From Pirellula sp. (GTDB lineage: Bacteria; Planctomycetota; Planctomycetia; Pirellulales; Lacipirellulaceae), in NCBI GenBank assembly GCA_013822725.1, contig PNKX01000013.1, forward strand, positions 62,001 through 126,000: a stretch of 64,000 bases of DNA, given 5' to 3'. Each line of letters opens with the position of its first letter. Position 1 is the stretch's first letter. Below the pieces are notes generated by a model. The model was not told where the DNA came from and made no database searches. It worked only from the letters and a program-made list of their open reading frames with translations. Position numbers and translations under genes: made by a program. Positions 26,205 to 34,651 of this stretch are shown in pieces.

Positions 26205-26288
26205 AGCCCCTGGCTCCGCCAGGGGGTTGCGTGACGTGGGGCGACGCCGACCTGAATGGCAGCCTACCCCCTGGCAGAGCCAGGGGCT
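26205..26288. repeat. REPIN-like inverted pair of hairpins
   Basis: An 84-nt element (CCCCTGGCTCCGCCAGGGG and CCCCTGGCAGAGCCAGGGG) between the DUF3299 lipoprotein stop (26301) and the NTF2-like start (26180). It sits inside the putative operon, so it may lower expression of the last gene. Confidence 0.87.
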
Positions 26289-26300
26289 GTAGTGAAAAGC

Positions 26301-26969
26301 TTACTCAACCTTGTCGCCAACCATCTGGTAGATCGCGAGCGGGCGACCGTCGGGGCCGCCTTGCAACTCATCAAGTCGAATCGTCCCTTCGACGGCGACG
26401 GGGCGAATCGTGTACTCGGCCGTTTTGCCGGGGGCCATCGTCACCAGGATGCAATCGAACAACGCGGCGCCAGGGCCGAAGCAGCATTCCATGTTGTCGC
26501 GGACCAGGACGATGCGATTGAGGCCCGTCTTGCGGAGGGTCGGGAAGATGTAGCCGCGGACGCGGATCTTCTTGTCCATCAGGGCGTTCACCTTGGGGGT
26601 GAGCATCGCCCGATCGAAGAGCTCGGTCTTGGTCATCTCAAACTTCAGGTCGTCGAACGTCGTTTCGATGTAGCCGGATGAATCGGGATCGGGAAGTTTG
26701 ACTTCCGCGGCGGCTGATGGTTTGGACGCTGGAGTTGCTGGCGCGTCACTGGGGGATGGCGTGGGTGTGGCAGGCAGTTCAGCGGAAGCGGGGACGACTT
26801 CCGCGTTGGGGTTGGGAGTTGGGGGGAGGTCTTTGGATGCGGCTGGTCGAGCGGCTGACGCCGCCCGCTCGCCGGGGGATGATTCACGGGCTGATGACGC
26901 CGCGTCGCAACCGGTGACGACGGCTAACAGGGCGCTCCATGCCATCCATTGCATTGGGCGTAAGGTCAT
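26301..26969 (-). CDS. DUF3299-containing lipoprotein
   Basis: A 222-residue predicted lipoprotein with lipobox VVTG-C21. A Pro/Ala/Ser-rich linker covers residues 22-95 and a DUF3299 domain residues 98-222. The domain shows TFDDLKFEM, KIRVRGYIFPT, then LVRDNMECCFGPGA with a Cys pair at 162-163. The DUF3299 function is not established to my knowledge. The paired cysteines in a periplasmic domain suggest metal or thiol chemistry, but this is inference. Its start overlaps the stop of the second DUF3299 gene by 4 nt (ATGA). Confidence 0.85.
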   Translation of the reverse strand: MTLRPMQWMAWSALLAVVTGCDAASSARESSPGERAASAARPAASKDLPPTPNPNAEVVPASAELPATPTPSPSDAPATPASKPSAAAEVKLPDPDSSGYIETTFDDLKFEMTKTELFDRAMLTPKVNALMDKKIRVRGYIFPTLRKTGLNRIVLVRDNMECCFGPGAALFDCILVTMAPGKTAEYTIRPVAVEGTIRLDELQGGPDGRPLAIYQMVGDKVE

Positions 26970-27691
26970 TTCGCATAATCCGCTTCGAGGACGAAGGCCG
27001 GGCCGGGGGCGCCGTCGCCGGCATGTTGCGGGAAGACTCGCAGCACGCCGCCCATGCGGAACAGGCCGCCTGAGTAATCGACCCGCTCGTCACCCTCCAT
27101 CTTCACCAGCATCTGATCGAAGTATTTCACGGTACTCAGATCTCCGAAACAGCAGTTGTTGCTGTCACGGACGAGCAGGAACTGGCTGATGTTTTGGCGG
27201 TAGCCGCTGTTGGTCGAATCGGGACGAATGTAGCCCTTGATGAAGACCTTCTTACCGTCGAGGGCGGCGATATCGGGCGGGATGGCGTGGCCAGCACGGA
27301 GATCGATGTCGTCGGGCTGCAAGTCGAAGAATGAGGTCCGGGCGTAGCCGGGGGGAACTTCGGTGGCGTAGACGTAGCCGGAGAAGGAGAGGCCGGCGAT
27401 CAGGCAGAAGAGCGAGAGGGCCGTGCCGATCTTCGCCATCGGGCCACCGGTGAACTGGTCGGGGTTAGCGCGCATCGTCGCCATCGCGCGGATGCCGAGC
27501 GCGATGCCGATAAGCGGCAACGGCGTCAGGAGGAGCGAGTTCTGAAAGCCGTCGCGGCCGGCGAAGAAGATTAGAGTCGAAAGCAATCCGAACACGAACG
27601 ACGCGATGGCGCCGGTGTTCATCGGGCGATACTCGAATTCTTCGCCGCGGATAGCGGGACGTTTGGTGGACAAGGCTTCGGCGGTGGACAT
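26966..27691 (-). CDS. Membrane-anchored DUF3299 protein (DUF4190-like N-terminus)
   Basis: A 241-residue protein. Residues 25-110 hold three hydrophobic segments (GAIASFVFGLLSTLIFF; LLLTPLPLIGIALGIRAM; KIGTALSLFCLIAGLSFSGYVY) like the small DUF4190 membrane module, including the GIRAMATMRANP pattern. Residues 120-241 are a DUF3299 domain with GYIRPDS, LLVRDSNNCCFG (C180-C181) and a MLVKM strand, facing the periplasm. ATG 27691 is preferred because the upstream extension falls in the repeat at 27705-27784. The two DUF3299 genes overlap by 4 nt, so their products are probably made together and may pair. Confidence 0.82.
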   Translation of the reverse strand: MSTAEALSTKRPAIRGEEFEYRPMNTGAIASFVFGLLSTLIFFAGRDGFQNSLLLTPLPLIGIALGIRAMATMRANPDQFTGGPMAKIGTALSLFCLIAGLSFSGYVYATEVPPGYARTSFFDLQPDDIDLRAGHAIPPDIAALDGKKVFIKGYIRPDSTNSGYRQNISQFLLVRDSNNCCFGDLSTVKYFDQMLVKMEGDERVDYSGGLFRMGGVLRVFPQHAGDGAPGPAFVLEADYAK

Positions 27692-27704
27692 GAGGGTTTG
27701 CAGT

Positions 27705-27784
27705 AAAAGCCACCGGCTCTGCCGGTGGACGGTGCGGAGGAAAACTTCTTGGTCGTTCGTCCACCGGCGGAGCCGGTGGCTTTT
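27705..27784. repeat. REPIN-like inverted pair of hairpins (CCACCGG type)
   Basis: An 80-nt element with 26-nt ends that are reverse complements apart from two or three bases; each end is itself a hairpin (GCCACCGGC...GCCGGTGG). It fills the space between a start codon (27691) and the stop of the next gene (27786). Confidence 0.85.
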
Positions 27785-27785
27785 A

Positions 27786-29468
27786 TTACGGGCGTTCTTC
27801 GGCGGAGCGGGGGTCGGTCCCTCTGAGCAGGACGGCAAAGATTGCCAGCAGGACTAGGGCCGCCAGTAATGGTACGCCGATCAGCTTCATTTTGCTCGGT
27901 ACGGGGAGGTCGGTCGCTGCAACCGGCGCCACTGGCGCAAGCGGTTTTTGGGCGGTGACTTTCGCCTGGGCCGCCGTCGGGGTCAGCGAGGTCGGCTCTT
28001 TCACGGCTGGCACGAGGGCGTCGGCTGGGGGTTTGGCGGTGGCGGCCGCAGGGGCTTTCTCAGCGCCCACGGGAGGGGCGACGGCCTTAACCTCGGCCGA
28101 AGTTGGGGTGGCGGTCGTGTCGGCGACGGGCGTCGTTCCCGGCGTCGTCGCATCGGCCGCAGCGGCCTTGGCGAGGAAGCTGAAGGCCGAAAGGCTGCGG
28201 GCCCGTTCGACCGTGTCGGCGTCGATCCCTTCCAGTTCGGCGATCGCCGCCTTGCCCTTTTCACCGACTTCGCCCGGCTGCTCAGCGGCGACCAGGACGT
28301 AGGAGGCCACCGGCTGACGGATCCAGTCGTCGGCCGGCGCGTCTTTGAACATGTTCACCAACCGCGGCATCACGTCCCAATCTTCCCAGCGGGTGAGGTC
28401 GGGGATCACCTGGTCGGCGAACTCCTTGTGATCGAGGGCGAGTCGCATCGAATCAAGGAGTTTCTCGCGCGGAATGATGTCGGTCTCTTCGCCGTGGAAG
28501 CGGAGGGCCATGATCGCCGAGTGGAGATGCTTGTACTCGACGGTCGGGTTACCGAGGAACTTGGCGTTCACCAATTCCAAGGCGCTGGGACCTTTGAGCT
28601 TGATATAGCATGCGATCAGCGCGTCGAGGCTTTCTTTCTTGCGGCGTTCGTCGGCGTGGATCGCTTCGTCGATGAGCCCCGTGCCGATCGGGACGCCGAG
28701 GACGCCCGTCGTGCCGATGGCGGCGATGATGCCGGGCTTGGTGATTTGGTAATCGTAGTTGAGGAATTCCTCAATCATCAACACGTCTTCAGGCTGACCG
28801 CAGATACCGAGCATCGTGAGGTAGAGCCGGCGGCCGGAGGGGCCGACCGTCGGATCCTTGATCCACTGCAGCAGCCGATCGCGGTGCATCCGCGGGCCGA
28901 TAGCGATGACGTCGGCATAGGGCGCCCGGGCGAATTCGTCGTAGGCGTCTTGCGCGAGGAGCGGATCTTCGTCTTCAAGGTATTCCTGAAAGAAGGCGAT
29001 CCGCTCGACGCCGGTCTCGGGAAGCGACGGGAGCTTTTCGACGTACTCGACCGCCCGGGGCGAGAGGGGGACCGGCGTGGTCCACTCGATCTTGTCGGGG
29101 GTGATCGCCGCGATGCCGGTGATGAGGAACCGCTTGTCGGGGGCGTCTTCGCCGAAGTAGACGACGTCGATCTCCTTGGCGCCGGCGAGTTTCTCTTCGC
29201 CGCGAAGAACCTTCACGATGCGGAAGGTGGCGGCGGCCATCGTCGGGTCGACGGGACCGAGCGTCGGATCGGCGGCGGGCATCGGCTTGATCAGTTCGGC
29301 GATCACGGCGCCGTCGGCGCCAGCAATCTCCTGGCCGAGAGTCGCCATCGCCGCGCTGCAGAAGGGGCAGGCGGCGGCGCGCTGGACGGTGGCCGCCATG
29401 TCGCCGAGTAAGAGCAGAGCGGCGAACAGGGTGGTCGCCGTCGCTCGGAATTTCGCTCGCATTGTCAT
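27786..29468 (-). CDS. Secreted CPFC protein with C-terminal membrane anchor
   Basis: A 560-residue planctomycete-type protein of unknown function. It has a signal peptide (residues 1-33), then CPFC (C34, C37) at the very start of the mature part, and a region of strands up to residue 135 (AVIAELIKPMPAA; RIVKVLRGEEK; IDVVYFGED). About 280 helical residues with a HEAT-like rhythm follow (DEFARAPYADVIAIG, LYLTMLGICGQPED and so on). A Pro/Ala/Thr linker spans 435-530, and a C-terminal membrane helix is LIGVPLLAALVLLAIFAVLL. ATG 29468 follows a GGAGGA ribosome site. A mature N-terminal CxxC next to a transporter and DUF3299 proteins suggests a thiol or metal role, which is unproven. Confidence 0.7.
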   Translation of the reverse strand: MTMRAKFRATATTLFAALLLLGDMAATVQRAAACPFCSAAMATLGQEIAGADGAVIAELIKPMPAADPTLGPVDPTMAAATFRIVKVLRGEEKLAGAKEIDVVYFGEDAPDKRFLITGIAAITPDKIEWTTPVPLSPRAVEYVEKLPSLPETGVERIAFFQEYLEDEDPLLAQDAYDEFARAPYADVIAIGPRMHRDRLLQWIKDPTVGPSGRRLYLTMLGICGQPEDVLMIEEFLNYDYQITKPGIIAAIGTTGVLGVPIGTGLIDEAIHADERRKKESLDALIACYIKLKGPSALELVNAKFLGNPTVEYKHLHSAIMALRFHGEETDIIPREKLLDSMRLALDHKEFADQVIPDLTRWEDWDVMPRLVNMFKDAPADDWIRQPVASYVLVAAEQPGEVGEKGKAAIAELEGIDADTVERARSLSAFSFLAKAAAADATTPGTTPVADTTATPTSAEVKAVAPPVGAEKAPAAATAKPPADALVPAVKEPTSLTPTAAQAKVTAQKPLAPVAPVAATDLPVPSKMKLIGVPLLAALVLLAIFAVLLRGTDPRSAEERP

Positions 29469-29596
29469 CGTTTCATCCTCCAAACAGCCCGCGGGGCCAA
29501 GCCCATTATTGTACCCGCCTCGGGGTAGCTCGCATAAGCGACTCGCTTCCTAGCAGCGACGATCCGCGGAGCCCTCAATGCCTAGATTTACGGTAA

Positions 29597-30922
29597 CTAT
29601 CGGGCTCCGCCGAGGGTTTTGGCCACATCGGTGCGATACGCGGAGAGGGCGGGCAGGAAGCCGACGACCGCCGCGAACGCGACCAGACCGGGGACTAATA
29701 GCGTCTCTTGCCAGGTGAAGCTCCAGGCCCGCACCGTGACGCCGGTGTAATACTCGACGACGGGACTCGCTAGCGCCAGCACGCCGTGGCCCAAAACCAA
29801 GCCGGCGAGGCCGCCGAGGATTGATAGCAGAATTGATTCGACCAAGATGACGACCATCACCGCGTTGCGGCTGGCGCCGAGGGCCCGCATCACGGCGATG
29901 TCGTGGCTCCGCTCGCTCATCGAGTTGTAGATGCTGACCAGGATGCTGATGCCGGCGACGATGACGATCATCACCGTGAGGACCAGCAGGATGAGCCGCA
30001 TAGGGGCGAGGAAGCTCGCTTGGAGGCGCTCGACGACGCTGACCGGGGCGACGGCTTGGGCGGTGAGATCGTCGCCCTTGTTGACGCCCATGTCGATTTG
30101 CATCGGCGCCATCATCTCTTCGGGGTTGCAGCGGACGAGGATCGACGTCACTTCGCGCTGTGAAATGGGCAGCGGCGCGGGCTGACCCGGAGGGGCGTCT
30201 GCGACGACGATCGGCGGTTCGGCCACGGCGTCTGTCTTCGCTGCTCGCGCATGTCCGTCGAGCAGGAGGAAGCCCTCGACGTTGACGAAGAGGGCACGGT
30301 CGTTCGCGGTGCCGGTGGGAGCGAGGATGCCGACGACTTCGAAGTCGTCGTGCTTCTTTCCTTCAGCGCTAATGCCATGAGAGGGTTGGAACCGGTCGCC
30401 CACTTTCAGGCCGGTGCGGTTCGCGGCGACGGAGCCAATCACCGCTTCAAAAAAGTGGCTTTGGCGGAAGTTGCGGCCGGAGGAGAACTCGTACCTCTTC
30501 TCGTTCCCTTGAGAGTCGGCGCCGTAGGAGAGTTCGTTGAACATATCGGGCGTGGTGCCGACGACGCGAAAGAGCTGGCCATCCTCCGTCGGATAACTGT
30601 CGCCGAGGCAGATCGGCACGGCGAGATCGGTGTACGGCGCGAACTCACCGTCGACGAACTTCTGGTAGTACTTCCACGGGATCGGGTAGAGGGGCTTCCC
30701 GACATGGAAGACCGTCGTCAGCACGATTTCGTAGGGACTCCCCTTCCCTGCCACGATGAAGTTGTAGCCTTGCGCGTCGTTCGATAGCTGGGCGACGACG
30801 ACTTCGTGGATCACCAGCACCAGCACCATCAGCGCGACGCCAAGGGCCATCGAGAGGCCGGTGAGCGAGCTGGCCAGGGCCCGCTCCTGCATGTTTCGCC
30901 AAGCGATTTTGAAATAGCTCAT
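29597..30922 (-). CDS. FtsX/MacB-type ABC transporter permease
   Basis: A 441-residue permease with the MacB/LolC layout: one N-terminal membrane helix (LTGLSMALGVALMVLVLVIH), a periplasmic domain of about 250 residues (MacB_PCD-like), then three C-terminal helices in an FtsX domain (MRLILLVLTVMIVIVAGISI; VVILVESILLSILGGLAGL; LLVPGLVAFAAVVGFLPAL) with the conserved ERSHDIAVMRALGASR coupling loop. Such permeases move or extract substrates at the outer face by mechanotransmission. Its start overlaps the ATPase gene stop (30919-30922), confirming one transporter. Confidence 0.92.
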   Translation of the reverse strand: MSYFKIAWRNMQERALASSLTGLSMALGVALMVLVLVIHEVVVAQLSNDAQGYNFIVAGKGSPYEIVLTTVFHVGKPLYPIPWKYYQKFVDGEFAPYTDLAVPICLGDSYPTEDGQLFRVVGTTPDMFNELSYGADSQGNEKRYEFSSGRNFRQSHFFEAVIGSVAANRTGLKVGDRFQPSHGISAEGKKHDDFEVVGILAPTGTANDRALFVNVEGFLLLDGHARAAKTDAVAEPPIVVADAPPGQPAPLPISQREVTSILVRCNPEEMMAPMQIDMGVNKGDDLTAQAVAPVSVVERLQASFLAPMRLILLVLTVMIVIVAGISILVSIYNSMSERSHDIAVMRALGASRNAVMVVILVESILLSILGGLAGLVLGHGVLALASPVVEYYTGVTVRAWSFTWQETLLVPGLVAFAAVVGFLPALSAYRTDVAKTLGGAR

Positions 30923-31590
30923 GCCACCCTCGCCGCGCGGTTGACTCGTTCCAGTTCCTCGACGCGGCTGAATTGCTGCGACACTTCGGGCGAATGGGTG
31001 ACTAGCAGCATGGCGATGTTCTCTTGCTCACAGGCGCTGCGAAGGAGATCGATGATGTGCTGCTGGTGGGCGGGGTCGACGTTGGCGGTCGGTTCGTCAG
31101 CTAGCAGTAGCACCGGTCGGTTCGCCAGAGCGCGGGCGACGGCGACGCGTTGCTGTTCGCCGACGCTGAGGGCTCGGGGCTTGTGGGTTAGACGATGGCC
31201 GAGGCCCACGTCGGTTAGGAGCTGGGCGGCCCGCACGGCGTCGGGCTTCGAGCCGGTGAAGGTCATCCCCAGCATGACGTTCTCAAGAGCGGTGAAGGCT
31301 GGCAGGAGGTTGAACGTTTGGAAGACGAAGCCGATGTAGGTGGCGCGGAAGCGGTCGCGGGTCGCCTCAGGGAGCTTCGTGACGTCGCGACCGTTCACCA
31401 TGATCGTGCCGCTGTCGGCCGTGGTGAGGCCGGCGATGCAGTTCAGCAGGGTCGTCTTGCCGCAGCCGCTGCGGCCGCGAAGGACGACCTGCTCGCCGGC
31501 GGCGATTTCGAAGCGCTCGACGTCGAGAATCGGCAGCGGCTCGCCGCTCGGCTCGATATAGGCTTTGCGGACGTTTTCGAGAACGAGCAT
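30919..31590 (-). CDS. ABC transporter ATP-binding protein, LolD/MacB type
   Basis: A 223-residue ATPase. Walker A is GRSGCGKTTLLNCIAGL, the Q-loop is FVFQTFNLLPAFTALENVML, the ABC signature is LSVGEQQRVAVARAL, Walker B is VLLLADEPTANVD, and the switch His is in MLLVTHSPEVS. Sequence and size match the MacB/LolD/FtsE group that partners FtsX-type permeases. ATG 31590 gives the usual N-terminal MLVLENVRKAY. The frame is open upstream to 31647, but that part shows no family sequence. It is the first gene of a probable six-gene unit that includes two DUF3299 proteins. Confidence 0.92.
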   Translation of the reverse strand: MLVLENVRKAYIEPSGEPLPILDVERFEIAAGEQVVLRGRSGCGKTTLLNCIAGLTTADSGTIMVNGRDVTKLPEATRDRFRATYIGFVFQTFNLLPAFTALENVMLGMTFTGSKPDAVRAAQLLTDVGLGHRLTHKPRALSVGEQQRVAVARALANRPVLLLADEPTANVDPAHQQHIIDLLRSACEQENIAMLLVTHSPEVSQQFSRVEELERVNRAARVA

Positions 31591-31855
31591 GGGGCGACAA
31601 AATGCGGGAAGGGCTGACGTGGTAAGGAGTTGCGGCGGGATCGACATGATAGCCGTTGGAGGGCGACGGCCATAGACGAACCCCCGTGAGCGGGGGCCAC
31701 AATCCCTCTATTACGGCGGATCGGGGGCTGCGGTTCCGCGGCGGGAGAAGTTCTTTCAAAGCTTCTTGCCAGAGTTACAACGATTTGGGCACGACACGAC
31801 AGTTGTCGCTGACGCGATTTTTGGCGACACAAGTCGTAAGTCTTTTTATTAGAAC

Positions 31856-32085
31856 ATCTTAGGTACTGTCGTTTCGCACCCGCGAATATGTCGCAGCGAC
31901 AGAGGCGGGTTTGGCGCCCCATTCGCTTTTAGATGCCTTCGGCTGCCGCGGACTTCAACCTCCCAACCGCGGCGGCCACTCCAAACAAACGATCGGGTAC
32001 TCACGCTCACCCACGTTTCCTTTGCGTCTCCCCCTCTGGAAGGGTCGACGAGGTTTCCCGCACCTCGTCGGCCCTTCATTTTTTT
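31856..32085 (+). ncRNA. Candidate structured non-coding RNA ending in a terminator
   Basis: In the 769-nt non-coding gap between 31590 and 32360 are three strong hairpins in a row. The first is ACCCGC (31878) with GCGGGT (31905) around an inner TGTCG/CGACA. The second is an 11-bp stem, GGCTGCCGCGG (31941) with CCGCGGCGGCC (31967). The third is a 15-bp stem at 32039-32077 followed by ATTTTTTT. Stems two and three each contain one T-G pair that is valid only if the + strand is transcribed. No gene lies upstream on that strand. The 5' end and promoter are not identified. A further hairpin CCCCC-GTGAG-CGGGG lies at about 31681. Confidence 0.35.
32039..32085 (+). terminator. Orphan Rho-independent terminator
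   Basis: GAAGGGTCGACGAGG (32039-32053) pairs with CCTCGTCGGCCCTTC (32063-32077) with one G-U pair and is followed by ATTTTTTT. It is in + orientation with no protein gene upstream on the + strand for over 6 kb. Confidence 0.75.
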
Positions 32086-32145
32086 GGGGGCAGAATCTTA
32101 GGGTGATCGCTCAAGGCCAGCGTTCTATCCAAGTGCCACCGTTTT

Positions 32146-32237
32146 CTTTGCGTTCCTTTGCGGCTTCGCGGCTTGGCGAGAAGCAATCATTCATGTCTCA
32201 CGCAAAGGCGCGAAGACGCAAAGGAACGCTAAGAAAG
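32146..32237. repeat. CTTTGCG-type long inverted repeat
   Basis: CTTTGCGTTCCTTTGCG with CGCGG on the left pairs imperfectly with TCTCACGCAAAGGCGCGAAG and ACGCAAAGGAACGC on the right. It is the same family as the cleaner copy at 42348-42417. The rest of the gap up to folC shows nothing else. Confidence 0.8.
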
Positions 32238-32359
32238 CATTGAAGCATTGCGATGCTTCAATCAAAACAAATCTGGCGGCTTTGCTTGTCGCCTCTGGGC
32301 GATTGGGTCTATCGTGGGAAGGAGCAACCACGGTTCTCCCACCTTCACGACCTTCGCCC

Positions 32360-33796
32360 ATGCCTGATGCGGCCCCCCTTGATCGTCATGCCGCTGCCTT
32401 GGAGTTTTTGCTCGGCAGGATTAACTACGAGCGGGTTGCCGTGTTGCCGTACGGTGAGCGGCAGCTGAAGCTCGACCGGATGCGCACGCTGCTGAATCGG
32501 CTCGGCAATCCCGATGCCGGGCTCCCAATCGTCCATGTCGCGGGGACGAAGGGGAAAGGGTCGACGTCGGCGCTCGTCGCGGCGATTCTGCATGCCGCGG
32601 GGTATGACGTCGGCGTCTACAGTTCGCCCCATTTGGAGCGGCTGGAAGAACGGTTCGCAGTGAACGGCGTCCCCTGCTCTGCCGACGAGTTGGTGGCGCT
32701 GGTCGATCGGATCCGTCCCGTCGTGCAGCAGATGGACGACCATGGCGTCGCCACCGGCGATTCGTCGCATTCGCCGACGTTCTTCGAATTGACGACGGCG
32801 ATCGCGCTCATGCATTTCGCCGATCGACAGGTCGATGCGGTCGTGCTCGAGGTGGGACTGGGCGGGCGGCTCGATTCGACGAACGTCTGCCAGCCGGCGG
32901 TGACGGTGGTCACCAACATCAGCCTTGATCACACGAAGCAGCTTGGCGATACGACAGCCAAAATCGCGGCCGAAAAAGGGGGCATCATCAAGCATGGCGT
33001 TCCCGTCGTGCTCGGCGCGCTTGACGATTCCGCTCACCACGTGCTGCTGGAAATCGCCCGGCAGCATGGGGCGCGCGTGATCGACGCGCGGCGTGATTTT
33101 GAGGCCGCTTATCGGGCGCCGCACGAGGTCGACGCGCATGCTGCGGCAGGCGAAGTCGATTTTTCGGCAGGAAGCGGCGAGCAGCGGTTCGTCCTAGAGG
33201 CCGCGCCGCTGCGGATGTTGGGGCAGCATCAGGCGGCGAATGCCGCAGTGGCGCTGGCGACGGCGCTGGAGCTGCGACGTCAAGGTTGGCTGATCTCGAC
33301 CGACGCGATGCGCGGCGGTTTAGCCGAGGCGACGCTGCCGGGGCGGATCGAAGTCGTCGGTCGGCGTCCGACGGTGGTGCTCGACGTCGCGCACAACGTG
33401 GCGTCGGTCGAGGCGCTCGTCGAATCATTGCGGGAAAGCTTCGCCGCGACGGAACGGGTGTTAGTGTTCGCCGCGTCGAAAGATAAAGACGCGCCGGGGA
33501 TGTTGCGCGTGCTACTCCCGCACTTTCAGCGGGTGATCGCTACCGAATTCCAAGAGAATCCGCGGGCGATTCCTGTGGAGCAAATCGCTCAGTGGTGTCG
33601 CGACGAGAAAACTCGGCTGGGCCAAGCCGTTGACGAAGATGCCGTCCAAACTTGTCCGCTGCCCGCCGACGCTTGGCGACTGGCGCTGCAGTGGACTAAA
33701 CCTGATCAACTCCTCTGCATCACGGGATCTTTTTTTATCGCCGCCGAGTTACGGGGACTGGCAACGGCTGCGGCTGCAACTGCTGCGTCCGCTTGA
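32360..33796 (+). CDS. folC: Bifunctional folylpolyglutamate/dihydrofolate synthase
   Basis: A 478-residue Mur-ligase-type enzyme that adds glutamate to folates (and probably glutamate to dihydropteroate) with ATP in the cytoplasm. The P-loop is AGTKGKGSTSALVAAI. Other marks are the GVYSSPHLERLEERF segment, VDAVVLEVGLGGRLDSTN with its metal-binding residues, TNISLDHTKQLGDT, and the C-terminal domain start RIEVVGRRPTVVLDVAHN. ATG 32360 gives the normal N-terminus; the open frame upstream is part of a dispersed repeat. Residues about 145-160 hold a slightly longer loop than usual. Confidence 0.93.
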   Translation: MPDAAPLDRHAAALEFLLGRINYERVAVLPYGERQLKLDRMRTLLNRLGNPDAGLPIVHVAGTKGKGSTSALVAAILHAAGYDVGVYSSPHLERLEERFAVNGVPCSADELVALVDRIRPVVQQMDDHGVATGDSSHSPTFFELTTAIALMHFADRQVDAVVLEVGLGGRLDSTNVCQPAVTVVTNISLDHTKQLGDTTAKIAAEKGGIIKHGVPVVLGALDDSAHHVLLEIARQHGARVIDARRDFEAAYRAPHEVDAHAAAGEVDFSAGSGEQRFVLEAAPLRMLGQHQAANAAVALATALELRRQGWLISTDAMRGGLAEATLPGRIEVVGRRPTVVLDVAHNVASVEALVESLRESFAATERVLVFAASKDKDAPGMLRVLLPHFQRVIATEFQENPRAIPVEQIAQWCRDEKTRLGQAVDEDAVQTCPLPADAWRLALQWTKPDQLLCITGSFFIAAELRGLATAAAATAASA

Positions 33797-33882
33797 TCGA
33801 GCGGTGGATCGAGTGAACCAGGTAAGCGGCGAGAAATGTGAGCATTGCGAATCCTTTCGCCTGTCGGGTTAGTTGGTTTTAT

Positions 33883-33983
33883 AGCCCCGGGCTTCGCCCG
33901 GGGGTTGAACGATCGGTAGGTTATGCGTTGCGTACTGCTACCCCCGGCCGGAGGCCGGGGCTACTCGGCCGGAGGCCGGGGCT
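33883..33983. repeat. REPIN-like element with a duplicated right arm
   Basis: The left hairpin CCCCGGGCTTCGCCCGGGG faces CCCCCGGCCGGAGGCCGGGG. The right arm is repeated directly (GGCCGGAGGCCGGGGCTACT twice, from about 33944). The stop codon of the adjoining - strand gene (TAG at 33982-33984) is formed by the repeat's GGGGCTACT end. Confidence 0.85.
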
Positions 33984-34338
33984 ACTCGGCCGCGGGTTCG
34001 TCTTCGAATGACCAACGGGGCGATTCGCTCCATTGCCAATCTTCGTCGATCGCCGGCGACGGCGGGTCGAGGTCGGCGACGGCCGACTGGGCCAGCCAGG
34101 CGACGGCGCCGCGTTCGTCGAACATTTCCGTCCCGATCGCTTCGCCACGGTCGGCGGCTTCGGCTCGTTCCATCCGAACTTCGCTTTGCAGGCGGCGGAC
34201 CAAACCGGCAATATAGGGGTCGGCCCAAGGTACAAGCGTACTTGGCTTGCGAATGAAACGGCTCGATTCAATTTGGGGTTCGTCCGCGACGCGAACAACG
34301 GTGCAGACGACCCGGCGTGTTTTGTTGGGGGCGACCAT
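33982..34338 (-). CDS. Conserved-looking hypothetical protein
   Basis: A 118-residue soluble protein with a basic N-terminus (MVAPNKTRRVVCTVVRVAD), a central helical VPWADPYIAGLVRRLQSEVR segment, and an acidic, Trp-rich tail (DEDWQWSESPRWSFEDE). ATG 34338 is supported by an AAGGAA ribosome site; the frame continues upstream but without features. The 3' end runs into a REP-like element, which supplies the TAG. The family is unknown to me. Confidence 0.55.
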   Translation of the reverse strand: MVAPNKTRRVVCTVVRVADEPQIESSRFIRKPSTLVPWADPYIAGLVRRLQSEVRMERAEAADRGEAIGTEMFDERGAVAWLAQSAVADLDPPSPAIDEDWQWSESPRWSFEDEPAAE

Positions 34339-34651
34339 CGTGAATTCCTTTCTCGTTCCTCGCGGCGGCGTCCATCGCGGCCACGGTGATAAGACTGCTA
34401 TTGACTGAGAGGGACCGGATAAGTGGCGAACGGTTCTCCCTAATGCATTCCTCGTGCCAATGGGTGTGAGCGAGGCGCGGTTAGTGCGCTCGGCGCATGG
34501 CAAACGTTGAGCGGGCAATGAGTTGCGGTGAGGATGCCGCTAAGCCGCGAGCGGCGGGAGGATTCGCCAGGCGACGTTGGGCAGAAGTTTCTTCAAAGGC
34601 GTTTGCATCGAGTCGCAAACGGCGTCGATTGGGCAACCTTTGTCGACCGAA
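34339..34651. other. Non-coding stretch with one small hairpin
   Basis: The 313 nt between a small protein and the S41 protease gene. CGTTTGC-ATCGAGTC-GCAAACG at about 34600-34621 could be a weak end for the protease transcript (- strand), but no T tract follows. An ATG-started frame at 34497 overlaps the protease and looks random. Confidence 0.4.

Noticed and set aside
27948..29411. 487-codon antisense frame across the CPFC protein gene
   Set aside because: Gly/Arg/Asp/His-rich composition without domains or start signals; the - strand gene has a signal peptide, anchor and ribosome site.
31856..32085. tmRNA, RNase P RNA or SRP RNA
   Set aside because: No tRNA-like 3' end, no GAGGAAAGTC-type P RNA signature and no SRP GGAAG/GCAG loop.
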